Shown: positions 1-9,505, counted from the first letter of the stretch. The stretch is DNA of 64,000 bases from CBDAQR01 sp965199055 (GCA_965199055.1 CBDAQR010000004.1:434001-498000), one strand, 5' to 3'. The notes: generated from the sequence alone by a model not told the origin. Numbers and translations are program-made.

Positions 1-1454
1 CGCTACTGGCGCGCTGGGCCGACCGTCTGGGCCTCGACGGGGTTGATTACTGTGGCCCGGATGGCAGCTATTGCGATGCGGCTTACCGCGCCGTCTGGCA
101 AGACACCATAGATTCAGCGGCCCGCTTTAACAGCCCTTGTGAGTTCACCAGCTTCAATGGGTACGAATGGAGTGGCGGCAGTGGCGGCTCCAACATGCAC
201 CGCAATGTGATCTTTGCCTCAGACGTGGTACCCGAGGCGCCGATCAGTGCCCTTGAAGAGGCGCAGGTGGAGGGCCTGTGGATACAGCTGGATATGCAGT
301 GTCGTGAAGAGGAGGGCTGCGCCGCGATTACCATTCCCCACAATATGAACCTCAGCCGCGGTGACATGTTTTCCCGCAACATGAGTAACGGCGAACCGAT
401 GACGGCGCTGGTCGCGGAGCAACGTCAGCGCTACGAACGTCTGGCCGAAATCATGCAGCATAAGGGTGATTCGGAATGTTTCTTTGCTGCAGGCGTTACT
501 GAAGATGAGCTGTGCAACTTCGAGAAACTGAGCTACGAAACCTTCATCGCAAAATATGCGCCGTTTATTGGAGGCTCGCCAAAGAACGACACTCGGTATA
601 TGCGCGAGGCATTGCGGGAGGGCCTGCGTATTGAAGCCGACCTGGGTATTAATCCTTTTATGCCGGGCTTTATTGCCAGCACGGATACGCATATCGGAGC
701 CGCCGGTGGGGTGCAGGAATCTGATCACGGCGGCCATCACGGCGACCAGGTGATTGTCGACAGCCTTCCCTACGACCAACAAATAACCGATAAGCCTGAG
801 AACAGCCCCGGCGGGCTCGCGGTTGTGTATGCCGAGCAGAATACTCGTGATTCATTGTTTTCTGCGATGCGCAGGCGCGAAGCCTACGGCACCAGCGGTC
901 CGCGAATTGGTGTACGGTTTTTTGGCGGCCAGCAGTTTCCGGACAATAGCTGCCAGGCTAATGACCTGGTTGAACAGGGCTATGCGCACGGCGTGCCCAT
1001 GGGGGGTGAGTTGGCCCTCAACAATGCTCCTGAGTTTTTGGTATCGGCAACCCAAGACCCCCAGGGAACCCCGCTGCAGCGCTTGCAGATCATTAAGGGC
1101 TGGGTGGATGGCGAAGGCAAATCCATGGAGGCTGTGCACGATGTCGCCGGTGGTGCCAATGATGCCAGCGTTAATCTCGATGCCTGCGCTCCGGTGGGTA
1201 AGGGGGCTGCTGCCATGTGTGCCCAGTGGCGTGACCCGGATTACGAACCGGGCCAGAAAGCCTGGTACTACGCCCGCGTGGTGGAAAACCCCAGTTGTCG
1301 CTGGCTGACCTGGCAGTGCCTTAATGCGGGGGTGGATTGCAGCGATGCGGCATCGGTGCCGGATGCGCTGGAGCCTTGTTGTAGCGATGAGTGGCCGAAG
1401 ACCATTCAGGAGCGGGCGTGGACGTCACCGATCTGGGTTGGTCCAGCGGATTGA
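1..1454 (+). CDS. DUF3604 family protein, 3' part (5' end outside window)
   Basis: The reading frame is open from the first bases of the window, so the start lies to the left; about 483 codons are visible. Family-typical stretches include RNVIF followed by an LW segment, a PHN.NLS..DMFS stretch and FMPGFIASTDTH. These match the DUF3604 family, large proteins of unknown function thought to be exported. The first ATG inside the window (195) is internal, because conserved sequence (GYEWSGGSGGSN) precedes it. There are several cysteine-containing stretches near the C-terminus. The gene ends convergent with the phosphofructokinase gene, with a palindromic element and a hairpin between them. The family call is fairly sure; the biochemical role is unknown. 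Confidence 0.85.
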   Translation, partial: LLARWADRLGLDGVDYCGPDGSYCDAAYRAVWQDTIDSAARFNSPCEFTSFNGYEWSGGSGGSNMHRNVIFASDVVPEAPISALEEAQVEGLWIQLDMQCREEEGCAAITIPHNMNLSRGDMFSRNMSNGEPMTALVAEQRQRYERLAEIMQHKGDSECFFAAGVTEDELCNFEKLSYETFIAKYAPFIGGSPKNDTRYMREALREGLRIEADLGINPFMPGFIASTDTHIGAAGGVQESDHGGHHGDQVIVDSLPYDQQITDKPENSPGGLAVVYAEQNTRDSLFSAMRRREAYGTSGPRIGVRFFGGQQFPDNSCQANDLVEQGYAHGVPMGGELALNNAPEFLVSATQDPQGTPLQRLQIIKGWVDGEGKSMEAVHDVAGGANDASVNLDACAPVGKGAAAMCAQWRDPDYEPGQKAWYYARVVENPSCRWLTWQCLNAGVDCSDAASVPDALEPCCSDEWPKTIQERAWTSPIWVGPAD

Positions 1455-1645
1455 GGGTATTCGTACTCCTTAGCTTGCTGCGCTCTGAACGCTTCGCAGT
1501 AGTACAAGGCGGCCGCTGCGCAACTCGACCATTTTCCCTGCGGGAAAATCGGGACTCAAACAGTGCTCGCGGAAAGCTCCGCCTTGTACTCCTGCGCATA
1601 GCGCGTTCTCAATGAGCGATCAATGCTAAGGAGTTCGAATCCCCT
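1453..1645. repeat. Nested palindromic element between convergent genes
   Basis: The whole stretch folds back on itself as an imperfect palindrome. The outer arms are ATTCGTACTCCTTAGC (1459-1474) and its near-complement GCTAAGGAGTTCGAAT (1625-1640). Middle arms are GTACAAGGCGG (1502-1512) and CCGCCTTGTAC (1579-1589). The centre is the perfect hairpin ATTTTCCC-TG-CGGGAAAAT (1531-1549). No credible gene fits. It could be a MITE-like or REP-like repeat, or a structured transcript end; copy number elsewhere is unknown. Confidence 0.55.
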
Positions 1646-1646
1646 G

Positions 1647-1722
1647 AGGCCGCGGAGAATCTTTCAGTCGTGGTGAACCTGCAGGCCACAAGCGATTGAA
1701 AGGTTTTTCGCGGCCTGAAAGG
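1647..1722. terminator. Long hairpin, possible bidirectional terminator
   Basis: GGCCGCGGAGAATCTTTCAG and the later TTGAAAGGTTTTTCGCGGCC pair imperfectly around a short loop, between the convergent ends of the DUF3604 gene and the phosphofructokinase gene. The T-run is short and lies within the stem, so termination is inferred mainly from position and pairing. Confidence 0.35.
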
Positions 1723-1733
1723 ATATCGTCCAG

Positions 1734-2996
1734 CTAGACTTTAAAGCGCTTTTTGAGCTTCTTCGGCACCAGCTGATTCTTCAGCGTTACATACTGTGGC
1801 AGGCCACCCTTGTAAGGCGGGTAATCTTCTCCCGCCACCAGCGGTGCCAGATAGTCACGGCCCGCCTGGGTAATGTTGAAGCCGTCGCGCGTGATGTAGC
1901 TGCGCGGCATCATCTTCTCGACATTGGCGACCTTATCCAGCGGCGCTTCGCCGATGGTCCAGCTATAGCGTTTGCCCTTGCCGCGCACGATGGCAGGCAT
2001 TACGGCATTCTTGCCGGCCAGTGCCATTTCCACGCCCGCTTTGCCCACCGCGTAGGCTTGCTCAACGTCGGTGGCAGAGGCGATGTGCCGGGCTGCGCGC
2101 TGCAGGTAATCCGCCACTGCCCAGTGATATTTGTAACCGAGCTCAGATTTAACCATCTCGGCCAGGGTAGGAGCGACGCCGCCTAACTGGGCGTGGCCAA
2201 AGGCATCGCGGGTGCCGGCGTCAGCGAGAAAAGTGCCATCGGCATACTGGGCACCCTCGGAGGCAACAATGACGCAGTAGCCTTTTTGCTTCACGGTGCG
2301 CTGCACTTTCTTCAGGAACTTCTCCTTGTTGAAGGCAATCTCAGGGAACAGGATGATGTGCGGCGCGTCCCCATCCTGTTCTGCGGCCAGGCCGCCGGCC
2401 GCTGCAATCCAGCCCGCGTGGCGTCCCATTGCTTCCAGAATGAAGACCTTGGTGGAGGTTTCACACATCGAGGCAACGTCCAGTGCGGCCTCGCGGGTGG
2501 AGATGGCTATGTACTTGGCGACCGAGCCAAAGCCGGGGGTGTTGTCAGTCAGCGGCAGGTCATTGTCAACGGTTTTGGGAATGTGGATGGCCTGCACCGG
2601 GTAGCCCATTGTCGCGCTCAGTTGCGACACCTTGAGGCAGGTGTCGGCAGAATCACCACCGCCGTTGTAAAAGAAATAGCCAATATTGTGCGCCCGGAAA
2701 ACGTCGATCAGGCGCTCGTACTCGGCGCGGTTCTCTTCGATGCTCTTCAGCTTGTAGCGACAGGAGCCGAATGCGCCTGAGGGCGTATGGCGCAGCCGGC
2801 TGATGGCAGTTGCCGATTCTTTGCTGGTGTCGATTAACTCTTCGCGCAGGGCACCGATAATGCCATTGCGACCGGCATAGACCTTGCCGATCTTGTCCTT
2901 GTGAGCACGCGCCGTTTCGATGACGCCACAGGCACTGGCGTTAATCACAGCGGTAACGCCGCCTGATTGTGCGTAAAAGGCGTTTTGCTTGGGCAT
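1734..2996 (-). CDS. 6-phosphofructokinase, pyrophosphate-dependent type
   Basis: A 420-residue cytoplasmic enzyme converting fructose 6-phosphate and pyrophosphate to fructose 1,6-bisphosphate, in principle reversibly. Visible family motifs are the N-terminal QSGGVTAVIN phosphate loop, NGGGDSADT in place of the ATP-type GGDGS, the catalytic PKTVDNDLP stretch, and EAMGRHAGW further on. The lysine of PKTVDND marks the PPi-using class in family knowledge. The frame is open upstream to 3173, but the start at 2996 fits because an AAGGAAG ribosome site precedes that ATG and MPKQNAFYAQSGG is the usual N-terminus. It is divergent from mpl across 73 bp. Donor preference should be tested, but the motif evidence is good. 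Confidence 0.9.
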   Translation of the reverse strand: MPKQNAFYAQSGGVTAVINASACGVIETARAHKDKIGKVYAGRNGIIGALREELIDTSKESATAISRLRHTPSGAFGSCRYKLKSIEENRAEYERLIDVFRAHNIGYFFYNGGGDSADTCLKVSQLSATMGYPVQAIHIPKTVDNDLPLTDNTPGFGSVAKYIAISTREAALDVASMCETSTKVFILEAMGRHAGWIAAAGGLAAEQDGDAPHIILFPEIAFNKEKFLKKVQRTVKQKGYCVIVASEGAQYADGTFLADAGTRDAFGHAQLGGVAPTLAEMVKSELGYKYHWAVADYLQRAARHIASATDVEQAYAVGKAGVEMALAGKNAVMPAIVRGKGKRYSWTIGEAPLDKVANVEKMMPRSYITRDGFNITQAGRDYLAPLVAGEDYPPYKGGLPQYVTLKNQLVPKKLKKRFKV

Positions 2997-3069
2997 GGGT
3001 CTTCCTTGGGGGCAGTTCTCTGAAAAGCCACATGATACCATTCGCGGTAACTGAACTGGGGATTTCCTT

Positions 3070-4446
3070 TTGAGTAAACACGTCCATATTCTGGGCATCT
3101 GCGGTACCTTCATGGGCGGTGTAGCGCTGCTGGCTCGGGAGCTGGGATTCGAGGTGAGTGGTAGCGACGCCAACGTTTACCCGCCCATGAGCACCCAGTT
3201 GGAAGAGGCGGGCATCACACTCTGCGAGGGCTACTTGCCCGAACATTTGCAGCCCGCGCCCGATCTGGTGGTCGTGGGCAATGCCTTGTCGCGCGGTAAC
3301 CCTGCGGTTGAGTACCTGCTCAATTCACGCATTCCCTATACCTCTGGCCCGCAGTGGTTGGCTGAAAACCTGCTCAAGGATCGCTGGGTAATGGCCGTGG
3401 CTGGCACTCACGGTAAGACCAGCACCAGCAGTTTGCTGGCCTGGCTGTTGCAGCAGGCAGGCTACGAACCCGGATTCTTGATCGGCGGTGTACCTGCCAA
3501 CTTTGGTCTATCGGCGCGACTCGGCGATACCGACTTTTTCGTGGTTGAAGCCGATGAATACGACACGGCTTTCTTCGACAAGCGTTCCAAGTTTGTGCAT
3601 TACCGGCCGCGAACACTGTGCCTGAACAATCTGGAATTCGATCATGCCGATATCTTTGCCGATCTTGAGGCCATCAAGACGCAGTTTCACCACCTTCTGC
3701 GCACCGTGCCTGGCGAAGGCATGGTGATACACCGCGACGGTGACGCTGCGCTCGACGATGTGCTCGAGCGAGGTTGCTGGTCTGACACCAGCAGTTTTGG
3801 TTTCAGTGCAGCCTCCGACTGGCGTGTGGAAGAGGCGAATGCCGAAGGCTCGGCCTTCGTACTGGTGCACGGTGATGAGCGCGAGACAGTGCAATGGAGT
3901 GCTCGCGGTCGCCACAACCTCGAGAACGCACTTGCCGCGGCAGCGGCGGCGCATCACGTCGGTATGCCATTGGCTGTTATCGCCGAAGGATTGGCCAGTT
4001 TCCAGGGCGTGAAGCGACGCATGGAATTGCTGGCGGAGGTCAATGGCGTTCGCGTATACGATGATTTTGCCCATCATCCCACCGCCATTGCGACTACCTT
4101 GCAAGGCTTGCGAGCGGAAGTCGGCAGCGGCCGAATTATTGTTTTGATTGAGCCACGCTCGCGCTCGATGCGCATGGGGCAGCATCGCGATGCACTGCCC
4201 GCGGCAACCGCTGAGGCGGACCAGGTCTTCTGGTATCAGCCTGCGGGGCTGGACTGGGATTTGGAGGGCGTAGTATCAGCCAGCCCCGTGCCGGCACAGT
4301 TGGCCAGTACGACCGAGGATATGGTACAAACCGTGGTAGAGGCCAGCCGCGCTGGCGACCACGTTGTGATTATGAGCAATGGTGGTTTTGGCGGCATTCA
4401 CCAGGCCTTGGTGAAGGAACTACAGCTCCGGAATGCAGACCAATAA
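3070..4446 (+). CDS. mpl: UDP-N-acetylmuramate:L-Ala-gamma-D-Glu-meso-DAP ligase
   Basis: A 458-residue murein-recycling ligase that joins the recovered tripeptide L-Ala-gamma-D-Glu-meso-DAP to UDP-MurNAc in the cytoplasm. The N-terminus HILGICGTFMGG is the Mpl form of the Mur-ligase Rossmann motif, and AGTHGKTSTSSLLAW (around residues 115-130) is the ATP-binding P-loop. A later YDDFAHHPTAI stretch is typical of the MurC/Mpl C-terminal domain. The start is a TTG preceded by GGGGA, chosen because the conserved N-terminus begins there. The length matches the family. It is divergent from the phosphofructokinase gene. Confidence 0.95.
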   Translation: MSKHVHILGICGTFMGGVALLARELGFEVSGSDANVYPPMSTQLEEAGITLCEGYLPEHLQPAPDLVVVGNALSRGNPAVEYLLNSRIPYTSGPQWLAENLLKDRWVMAVAGTHGKTSTSSLLAWLLQQAGYEPGFLIGGVPANFGLSARLGDTDFFVVEADEYDTAFFDKRSKFVHYRPRTLCLNNLEFDHADIFADLEAIKTQFHHLLRTVPGEGMVIHRDGDAALDDVLERGCWSDTSSFGFSAASDWRVEEANAEGSAFVLVHGDERETVQWSARGRHNLENALAAAAAAHHVGMPLAVIAEGLASFQGVKRRMELLAEVNGVRVYDDFAHHPTAIATTLQGLRAEVGSGRIIVLIEPRSRSMRMGQHRDALPAATAEADQVFWYQPAGLDWDLEGVVSASPVPAQLASTTEDMVQTVVEASRAGDHVVIMSNGGFGGIHQALVKELQLRNADQ

Positions 4447-4485
4447 TTAGTCTGTAAGCTCTACGGCAAAGGAACCCATCGCTAC

Positions 4486-7065
4486 ATGCACAACGCCTTC
4501 GTTGCTTTTTATGATCGCTGGATTTTGTCCAACCCGATTGTCACGCTTCTCATTACTCTCGCCTTAGTCGCCGGCCTCGCCAGCCAGCTGGGTAACATCA
4601 AACTCGACGCCTCTGCAGACTCGCTGGTGTTGGAAGGGGATACGGACCTGGAATTTTTCCGGGAGAACTCCGCGCGGTATAGCTCAGAGGAGTTTCTCGT
4701 CATCACCTATCAGCCCTTCGGTGATTTGCTGGGTGATGAATCGCTGGCCACCGTGCGTGAGATGCGCGACGAACTGGCCGCCCTGGATGGCGTAAGCTCG
4801 GTGACAACGATTCTGGACGTGCCTTTGCTGCAGAGTCCGCCCATTGCGCTGCGGGACGTCAGTTCGGATGACGGCATGCCCACCCTCTCGGATCCCGGTA
4901 TCGACCGGGAACTGGTGCGCAAGGAGTTTCGTGACAGCCCCATTTACGAACAACTGCTGGTCAGCCCGGATGGCCGCACTGCCGCGATTCAGATCAACCT
5001 TGAGCGGGACCAGCGCTACATCGACTTGCTCAATGAGCGCGAGCGTCTGAGAGCACTGCGAGCCTCTGCCGGCTTAAGCACTGCCGAACAGCAGGAGCTG
5101 AATCAGGCCGAGCAGGCCTTTAAGGCCTATTCTGCGATGGCCAGTGAGCGCCAGGCGGCATTGGTAGAGAATGTTCGCGGTGTGGTGGCCGACTACCGCG
5201 ATAGGGCAAATCTGTTTGTGGGCGGCGTACCCATGATTGCGGCCGACATGGTGAGCTTTGTGCGCAGCGACCTGGTGACGTTTGGTGCGGGCATCATCGG
5301 TTTCATGATTGTGGTGTTGGCGATTATCTTCCGGCGGCTGCGCTGGGTGGCATTGCCCATTGCCACCTGCGTGCTCTCAGCCACCTTCATGCTGGGCCTG
5401 CTGGCGACGTTGGACTGGCGCATGACAGTGATCTCTTCCAATTTTGTGGCGTTGCTACTCATCGTTACGCTCGCCATCGCCATACACCTGGTGGTGCGGT
5501 ACCGGGAATTACAGCTCAATAGTCCGGATGCCGAGCAGCGCGCTCTGGTGCTGGATACGGTGCGCAATATGGTGGTGCCCTGCCTGTATACCTCGCTCAC
5601 TACGATGGTGGCGTTTGTGTCGCTGGTGGTAAGCGGGCTGCGTCCCGTCATCGATTTCGGCTGGATGATGACCACGGGTATTGCCGTGGCTTTAGTTCTG
5701 ACGTTCCTGGTATTTCCCTGCTTGCTGGTATTGCTGCCCAAGGGCGCGCCGCCCAATATCAATCAGCGTCACGTGGGTTTAACGGTTGCGTTTGCGCGCT
5801 TTACCGAGCGCCACGGTGTGATGATTCTCGCCGTGGCGGGCTTGTTACTGGCGGGCTCTGTCTATGGCGTGAGTCGGCTGCAGGTGGAGAATCGCTTCAT
5901 CGATTATTTCCACGAGAGCACCGAGATCTATCAGGGCATGGAACTGTTGGACGCGGAGTTGGGTGGCACCATACCGCTGGATATTGTGATCGATTTGAAT
6001 GAAGAGTGGACCGAACTCACGGTGTTCACCCCTGATTCGCCCGCAGCCGCCAGCGAAGACGATCCGGCGGAGGAAGATGAGTGGGAGGAGGACCCCTGGG
6101 CGGACGAAGAGGATGAGTTTGCCGACGACGCCTTCGAGGATGACTTTGCCGTGGAAGGCGAGAGTTTTGAACAGAGCTATTGGTTCACACGCCGCGGTAT
6201 GGAGCGGCTCGAGGAGATTCACGACTACCTCGATAGCCTGCCACAAACCGGCAAAGTGTTGTCGCTCGCGACCGCCTACGCCGTCGTCAAACAACTGCTG
6301 GGCGACGATGTGGGTGACGTCGAACTGGCACTGGTGCAAAAGAGCCTGCCCGAATCGGTGAGCAGCCTGCTGGTGGACCCGTACTTCGATGAGGACACGC
6401 AGCAGGTGCGCATTTCACTGCGTGCCAAGGAAACCAGCCGTGATCTGCGCCGCAACGAGTTTTTGCAGCAGTTGCACGAGCACCTGGTGAACGATATGGA
6501 GCTGGCGGAAGACAAACTGCATTTCACCAATATGCTGGTGCTCTATAACAATGTGCTGCAGAGTTTGTTTAAATCGCAGATCTTGACCCTGGGCGCGGTC
6601 TTCTTCGCGATCATGATCATGTTCCTGGTGCTGTTCCGCTCCATCAGCCTGGCGCTTATCGCCATTGCGCCCAACCTGCTGGCGGCGGGGATCGTGCTGG
6701 GCGGCATGGGGCTTGCCGGTATTCCGCTGGATATCATGACCATTACCATCGCTGCGATTGTGGTGGGGATAGGAGTGGACCACGCGATTCATTATGTGCA
6801 CCGCTTTAAACGGGAGTTTCCGACCGATCGCGACTATCTGGCAACCATGTATCGCTGTCACGGCAGTATTGGCAGGGCCTTGTATTACACCTCGATCACC
6901 GTGATCGTTGGTTTCTCGATACTGGCCTTGTCTAACTTCACTCCCAGCATCTATTTCGGTCTACTCACCGGCCTGGCCATGTTTGCCTCTGTGATTGGCT
7001 CACTGTTGCTTCTGCCGCAATTGATCCTGACCTTCAAACCGCTCGGCCCGGGAGGCCAACAGTGA
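4486..7065 (+). CDS. RND superfamily (MMPL-type) exporter
   Basis: An 859-residue inner-membrane protein with duplicated RND topology: one N-terminal membrane helix (about residues 15-35), a large periplasmic loop, a helix cluster (about 260-420), a second lone helix near 440, a second loop, and a C-terminal helix cluster (about 695-850). The GIGVDHAIHYVHRF stretch in the last cluster is typical of hydrophobe/MMPL-like exporters. The second loop carries a strongly acidic insert (about residues 525-565, rich in Asp, Glu and Trp). It overlaps the next gene by 4 bases, so the two are probably co-transcribed. The substrate cannot be read from sequence; lipid-like molecules are common for the family. 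Confidence 0.88.
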   Translation: MHNAFVAFYDRWILSNPIVTLLITLALVAGLASQLGNIKLDASADSLVLEGDTDLEFFRENSARYSSEEFLVITYQPFGDLLGDESLATVREMRDELAALDGVSSVTTILDVPLLQSPPIALRDVSSDDGMPTLSDPGIDRELVRKEFRDSPIYEQLLVSPDGRTAAIQINLERDQRYIDLLNERERLRALRASAGLSTAEQQELNQAEQAFKAYSAMASERQAALVENVRGVVADYRDRANLFVGGVPMIAADMVSFVRSDLVTFGAGIIGFMIVVLAIIFRRLRWVALPIATCVLSATFMLGLLATLDWRMTVISSNFVALLLIVTLAIAIHLVVRYRELQLNSPDAEQRALVLDTVRNMVVPCLYTSLTTMVAFVSLVVSGLRPVIDFGWMMTTGIAVALVLTFLVFPCLLVLLPKGAPPNINQRHVGLTVAFARFTERHGVMILAVAGLLLAGSVYGVSRLQVENRFIDYFHESTEIYQGMELLDAELGGTIPLDIVIDLNEEWTELTVFTPDSPAAASEDDPAEEDEWEEDPWADEEDEFADDAFEDDFAVEGESFEQSYWFTRRGMERLEEIHDYLDSLPQTGKVLSLATAYAVVKQLLGDDVGDVELALVQKSLPESVSSLLVDPYFDEDTQQVRISLRAKETSRDLRRNEFLQQLHEHLVNDMELAEDKLHFTNMLVLYNNVLQSLFKSQILTLGAVFFAIMIMFLVLFRSISLALIAIAPNLLAAGIVLGGMGLAGIPLDIMTITIAAIVVGIGVDHAIHYVHRFKREFPTDRDYLATMYRCHGSIGRALYYTSITVIVGFSILALSNFTPSIYFGLLTGLAMFASVIGSLLLLPQLILTFKPLGPGGQQ

Positions 7066-7661
7066 CCGAGCTGCCGCTGTTCCCACTGTCTTCAGTGTTG
7101 TTTCCGGGCGGTCGCATTTCGCTGCAGATATTTGAGCAGCGCTACCTTGATCTGGTTCGATCCTGTCTGAAGCAAGATAGCGGCTTTGGATTGGTCATGA
7201 TATCGGAAGGCCAGGAAGTGGCCCGGCCGGGGGCGGAGCTACCCGCGCTGGCGCAGATCGGCTGCCATGCTCGCATTGTCGACTGGGATTCCCTGCCCAA
7301 TGGCTTGTTGGGTATTACCATTCAGGGCGATGAGCGCTTCGTACTGCACAGTGCCGAGTCCCAGGCCAGCCAACTCGTCGTCGGACAGGTAGATATGCTG
7401 GAATATTATCCGGCGGAGGCCATGCGCGAAGAGTGGTCATCCTTGCTTGACGTGCTCTGTAGTCTGGAGGCGCATCCGCACGTGAAGCGCCTCGGCTACG
7501 CAGTGGATCATGAAGACGCCTGGCAGGTTGGTTGTGCGCTGGCGCAGCTACTGCCGGTAGAGGAAGAACTCAAGTATGACCTGCTCGCAGAGAGCGATAT
7601 TGTCGTATTTATGGAAGAGCTCGACGAGTTGCTGAACGAGCTGGGCGGCCTAACCGCCTGA
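7062..7661 (+). CDS. Lon substrate-binding (LON N-terminal) domain protein
   Basis: A 199-residue protein consisting of a single LON substrate-binding domain without ATPase or protease parts. The N-terminus LPLFPLSSVLFPGG.. and L.IFEQRYLDLV are the family hallmarks. It starts with GTG inside the stop region of the exporter gene (GTGA overlap), indicating translational coupling. Stand-alone proteins of this kind are common in gammaproteobacteria, and their role is not established. It is convergent with rnt, with a 9-bp gap. Confidence 0.88.
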   Translation: MTELPLFPLSSVLFPGGRISLQIFEQRYLDLVRSCLKQDSGFGLVMISEGQEVARPGAELPALAQIGCHARIVDWDSLPNGLLGITIQGDERFVLHSAESQASQLVVGQVDMLEYYPAEAMREEWSSLLDVLCSLEAHPHVKRLGYAVDHEDAWQVGCALAQLLPVEEELKYDLLAESDIVVFMEELDELLNELGGLTA

Positions 7662-7670
7662 GCCGAGCGC

Positions 7671-8318
7671 CTATTCCTCAGGCGTTTCGGCGTCGCTCTC
7701 AACTTCCGGGGTTATCCAGCCACCCAGTGATTGCCAGCGATTAACGATCCCACAAAACAGCTCGGCGGTTTTTTCTGCATCATAGGCCGCGGCATGGGCC
7801 TCGCTGTTATCAAACAAAATACCCGCCTCTGAGCAGGCTTTGGCCAGTACGGTTTGGCCGTAGGCCAAGCCAGAGAGTGTGGCGGTGTCAAAGTGGGAAA
7901 ACGGATGGAAGGGATTGCGCTTGATGCCGCAGCGCTCAACGGCCGCGTTGACAAAGCCGGCATCGAAATGGGCGTTGTGGCCGACCAGAATGGCGCGATT
8001 GCAACCCTGCTCCTTAATTTCCTTGCGAATGATCTTGAACAGGTCGCCAAAGGCCTCTTCTTCGGTGACGGCCTCACGGAAGGGGTGGTAGGGGTCTATG
8101 CCGGTAAAATCGAGTGCAGATTGTTCCAGGTTGGCGCCCTCGAAGGGTTGCACGTTGTAGGCGTGGGTGCGTTGAATGCGCAGCTCACCGGCATCATCCA
8201 TGCGCATGATAGTGGCGGCAATCTCGAGGATGCCGTCGGTGCTGGCGTTAAAGCCACCTGTTTCCACGTCAATTACAACGGGGAGAAAGCCACGGAAACG
8301 TTGGCCCATACCGCTCAC
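7671..8318 (-). CDS. rnt: Ribonuclease T
   Basis: A 215-residue DEDDh 3'-5' exoribonuclease that trims tRNA and other stable RNA 3' ends. VVIDVETGGFN (first D and E of the DEDD set), GHNAHFDAGFVN (third acidic residue) and HAAAYDAEKTAELF (His and last Asp) are all present in the usual order. Length and the FRGFLPVVID start fit the family. It overlaps the pyrC stop by 4 bases and is presumably transcribed with it; a pyrC-rnt pair next to argG also occurs in Pseudomonas from general knowledge. Confidence 0.95.
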   Translation of the reverse strand: MSGMGQRFRGFLPVVIDVETGGFNASTDGILEIAATIMRMDDAGELRIQRTHAYNVQPFEGANLEQSALDFTGIDPYHPFREAVTEEEAFGDLFKIIRKEIKEQGCNRAILVGHNAHFDAGFVNAAVERCGIKRNPFHPFSHFDTATLSGLAYGQTVLAKACSEAGILFDNSEAHAAAYDAEKTAELFCGIVNRWQSLGGWITPEVESDAETPEE

Positions 8319-9352
8319 TGGGTGACGATCCAGTCCAGGGTTTCTCCGGCGCGCAGTGGTGTCAGTGTGGTGTCGCCCAGCGGCAGCGCTGTGGGTACCA
8401 CCCAGTCCGATTTTTGCAGCGTAATGGTATCGGTATTGCGCGGTAAGCGATAAAAGTCGGGACCGTAGTGGCTGGCAAAGGCCTCCAGTTCCTGGAGTGC
8501 GCCGGCGGCCTCAAACACTTCGGCATAGAGCTCGATGGATGCGTGGGCGGTGTAACAACCGGCGCAGCCGCAGGAGGATTCCTTGGCATCGGTGGTGTGC
8601 GGCGCGGAATCGGTACCCAGGAAAAACTTGCCGCTGCCGCCGGTAGCGGCCTCGATGAGTGCTGTCTGGTGAATGCTGCGCTTCAAGATGGGCAGGCAGT
8701 AGTAGTGGGGTCTGATGCCACCCACTAACATGTGATTGCGGTTGTAGAGCAGATGGTGCGCGGTAATCGTGGCCGCCACGTTGGCAGGAGCCTCGAGAAC
8801 AAAATTAACGGCATCTGCCGTGGTGATGTGCTCCAGTACTACGCGCAACTTGGGGAATCGCTCTACGATGGGAATCAGGTGGCGCTCGATAAACTCTTTC
8901 TCGCGGTCGAAGATATCAATCTCATGATCCGTCACTTCGCCGTGAACCAGCAGCGGGAAATCGTTGGCCTCCATGGCGGCAAACGTTGGATACAGGGCTT
9001 CCAGCTCGTTGACGCCGGCGTCGGAATTCGTAGTGGCGCCCGCCGGGTACAGCTTAACCGCGTGCACGAAATCACTAGCGGCCGCTTCTTCTATGTCGGT
9101 GGCCGACGTTTCATCCGTCAGGTACAGCACCATTAGCGGATCAAATGGGCGCGCTAGCCCATCCATCGCAGCAAGGATGCGATCTCGGTATTGGGCGGCA
9201 TCGCTGACATTCTTCACTGGTGGGGTGAGATTAGGCATGACGATGGCGCGACCCATATAGCGGGCCATGTCTGCGCAGGTTTGCTGCAGCGCGGATCCGT
9301 CGCGCAGATGTACATGCCAGTCGTCTGGCCGGGTAATGGTTAGCGTGGTCAT
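8315..9352 (-). CDS. pyrC: Dihydroorotase
   Basis: A 345-residue zinc amidohydrolase of pyrimidine biosynthesis that interconverts carbamoyl-aspartate and dihydroorotate. DDWHVHLRDG carries the two metal-binding histidines. KLYPAGATTNS contains the lysine usually carboxylated, VHGEV and HITTADAV supply further histidines, and GTDSAPH supplies the catalytic aspartate. This is the short (class II, E. coli PyrC-like) type. It is followed directly by rnt and is divergent from argG. Confidence 0.96.
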   Translation of the reverse strand: MTTLTITRPDDWHVHLRDGSALQQTCADMARYMGRAIVMPNLTPPVKNVSDAAQYRDRILAAMDGLARPFDPLMVLYLTDETSATDIEEAAASDFVHAVKLYPAGATTNSDAGVNELEALYPTFAAMEANDFPLLVHGEVTDHEIDIFDREKEFIERHLIPIVERFPKLRVVLEHITTADAVNFVLEAPANVAATITAHHLLYNRNHMLVGGIRPHYYCLPILKRSIHQTALIEAATGGSGKFFLGTDSAPHTTDAKESSCGCAGCYTAHASIELYAEVFEAAGALQELEAFASHYGPDFYRLPRNTDTITLQKSDWVVPTALPLGDTTLTPLRAGETLDWIVTQ

Positions 9353-9447
9353 GGGGTGCCTTGCTCAGTGGTCAGGAGCAAGATGCTACCGGATTCACCC
9401 TCTCGATAGAAGGATTGGCGGTGTGTGGCGAAGATGATGCTGGTCAA

Positions 9448-9476
9448 TTGATGATCAGCGCGGCGGCGCGTAGAAT
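9448..9476 (+). promoter_or_regulatory. Likely sigma-70 promoter of argG
   Basis: TTGATG (9448-9453) and TAGAAT (9471-9476) are separated by exactly 17 bases in the pyrC-argG intergenic region. The -10 lies about 30 bp upstream of the argG start. No ArgR box was convincingly seen. Confidence 0.55.
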
Positions 9477-9505
9477 ACGCGGCCTTTCGAGAAGGGATGA
9501 TTCAA

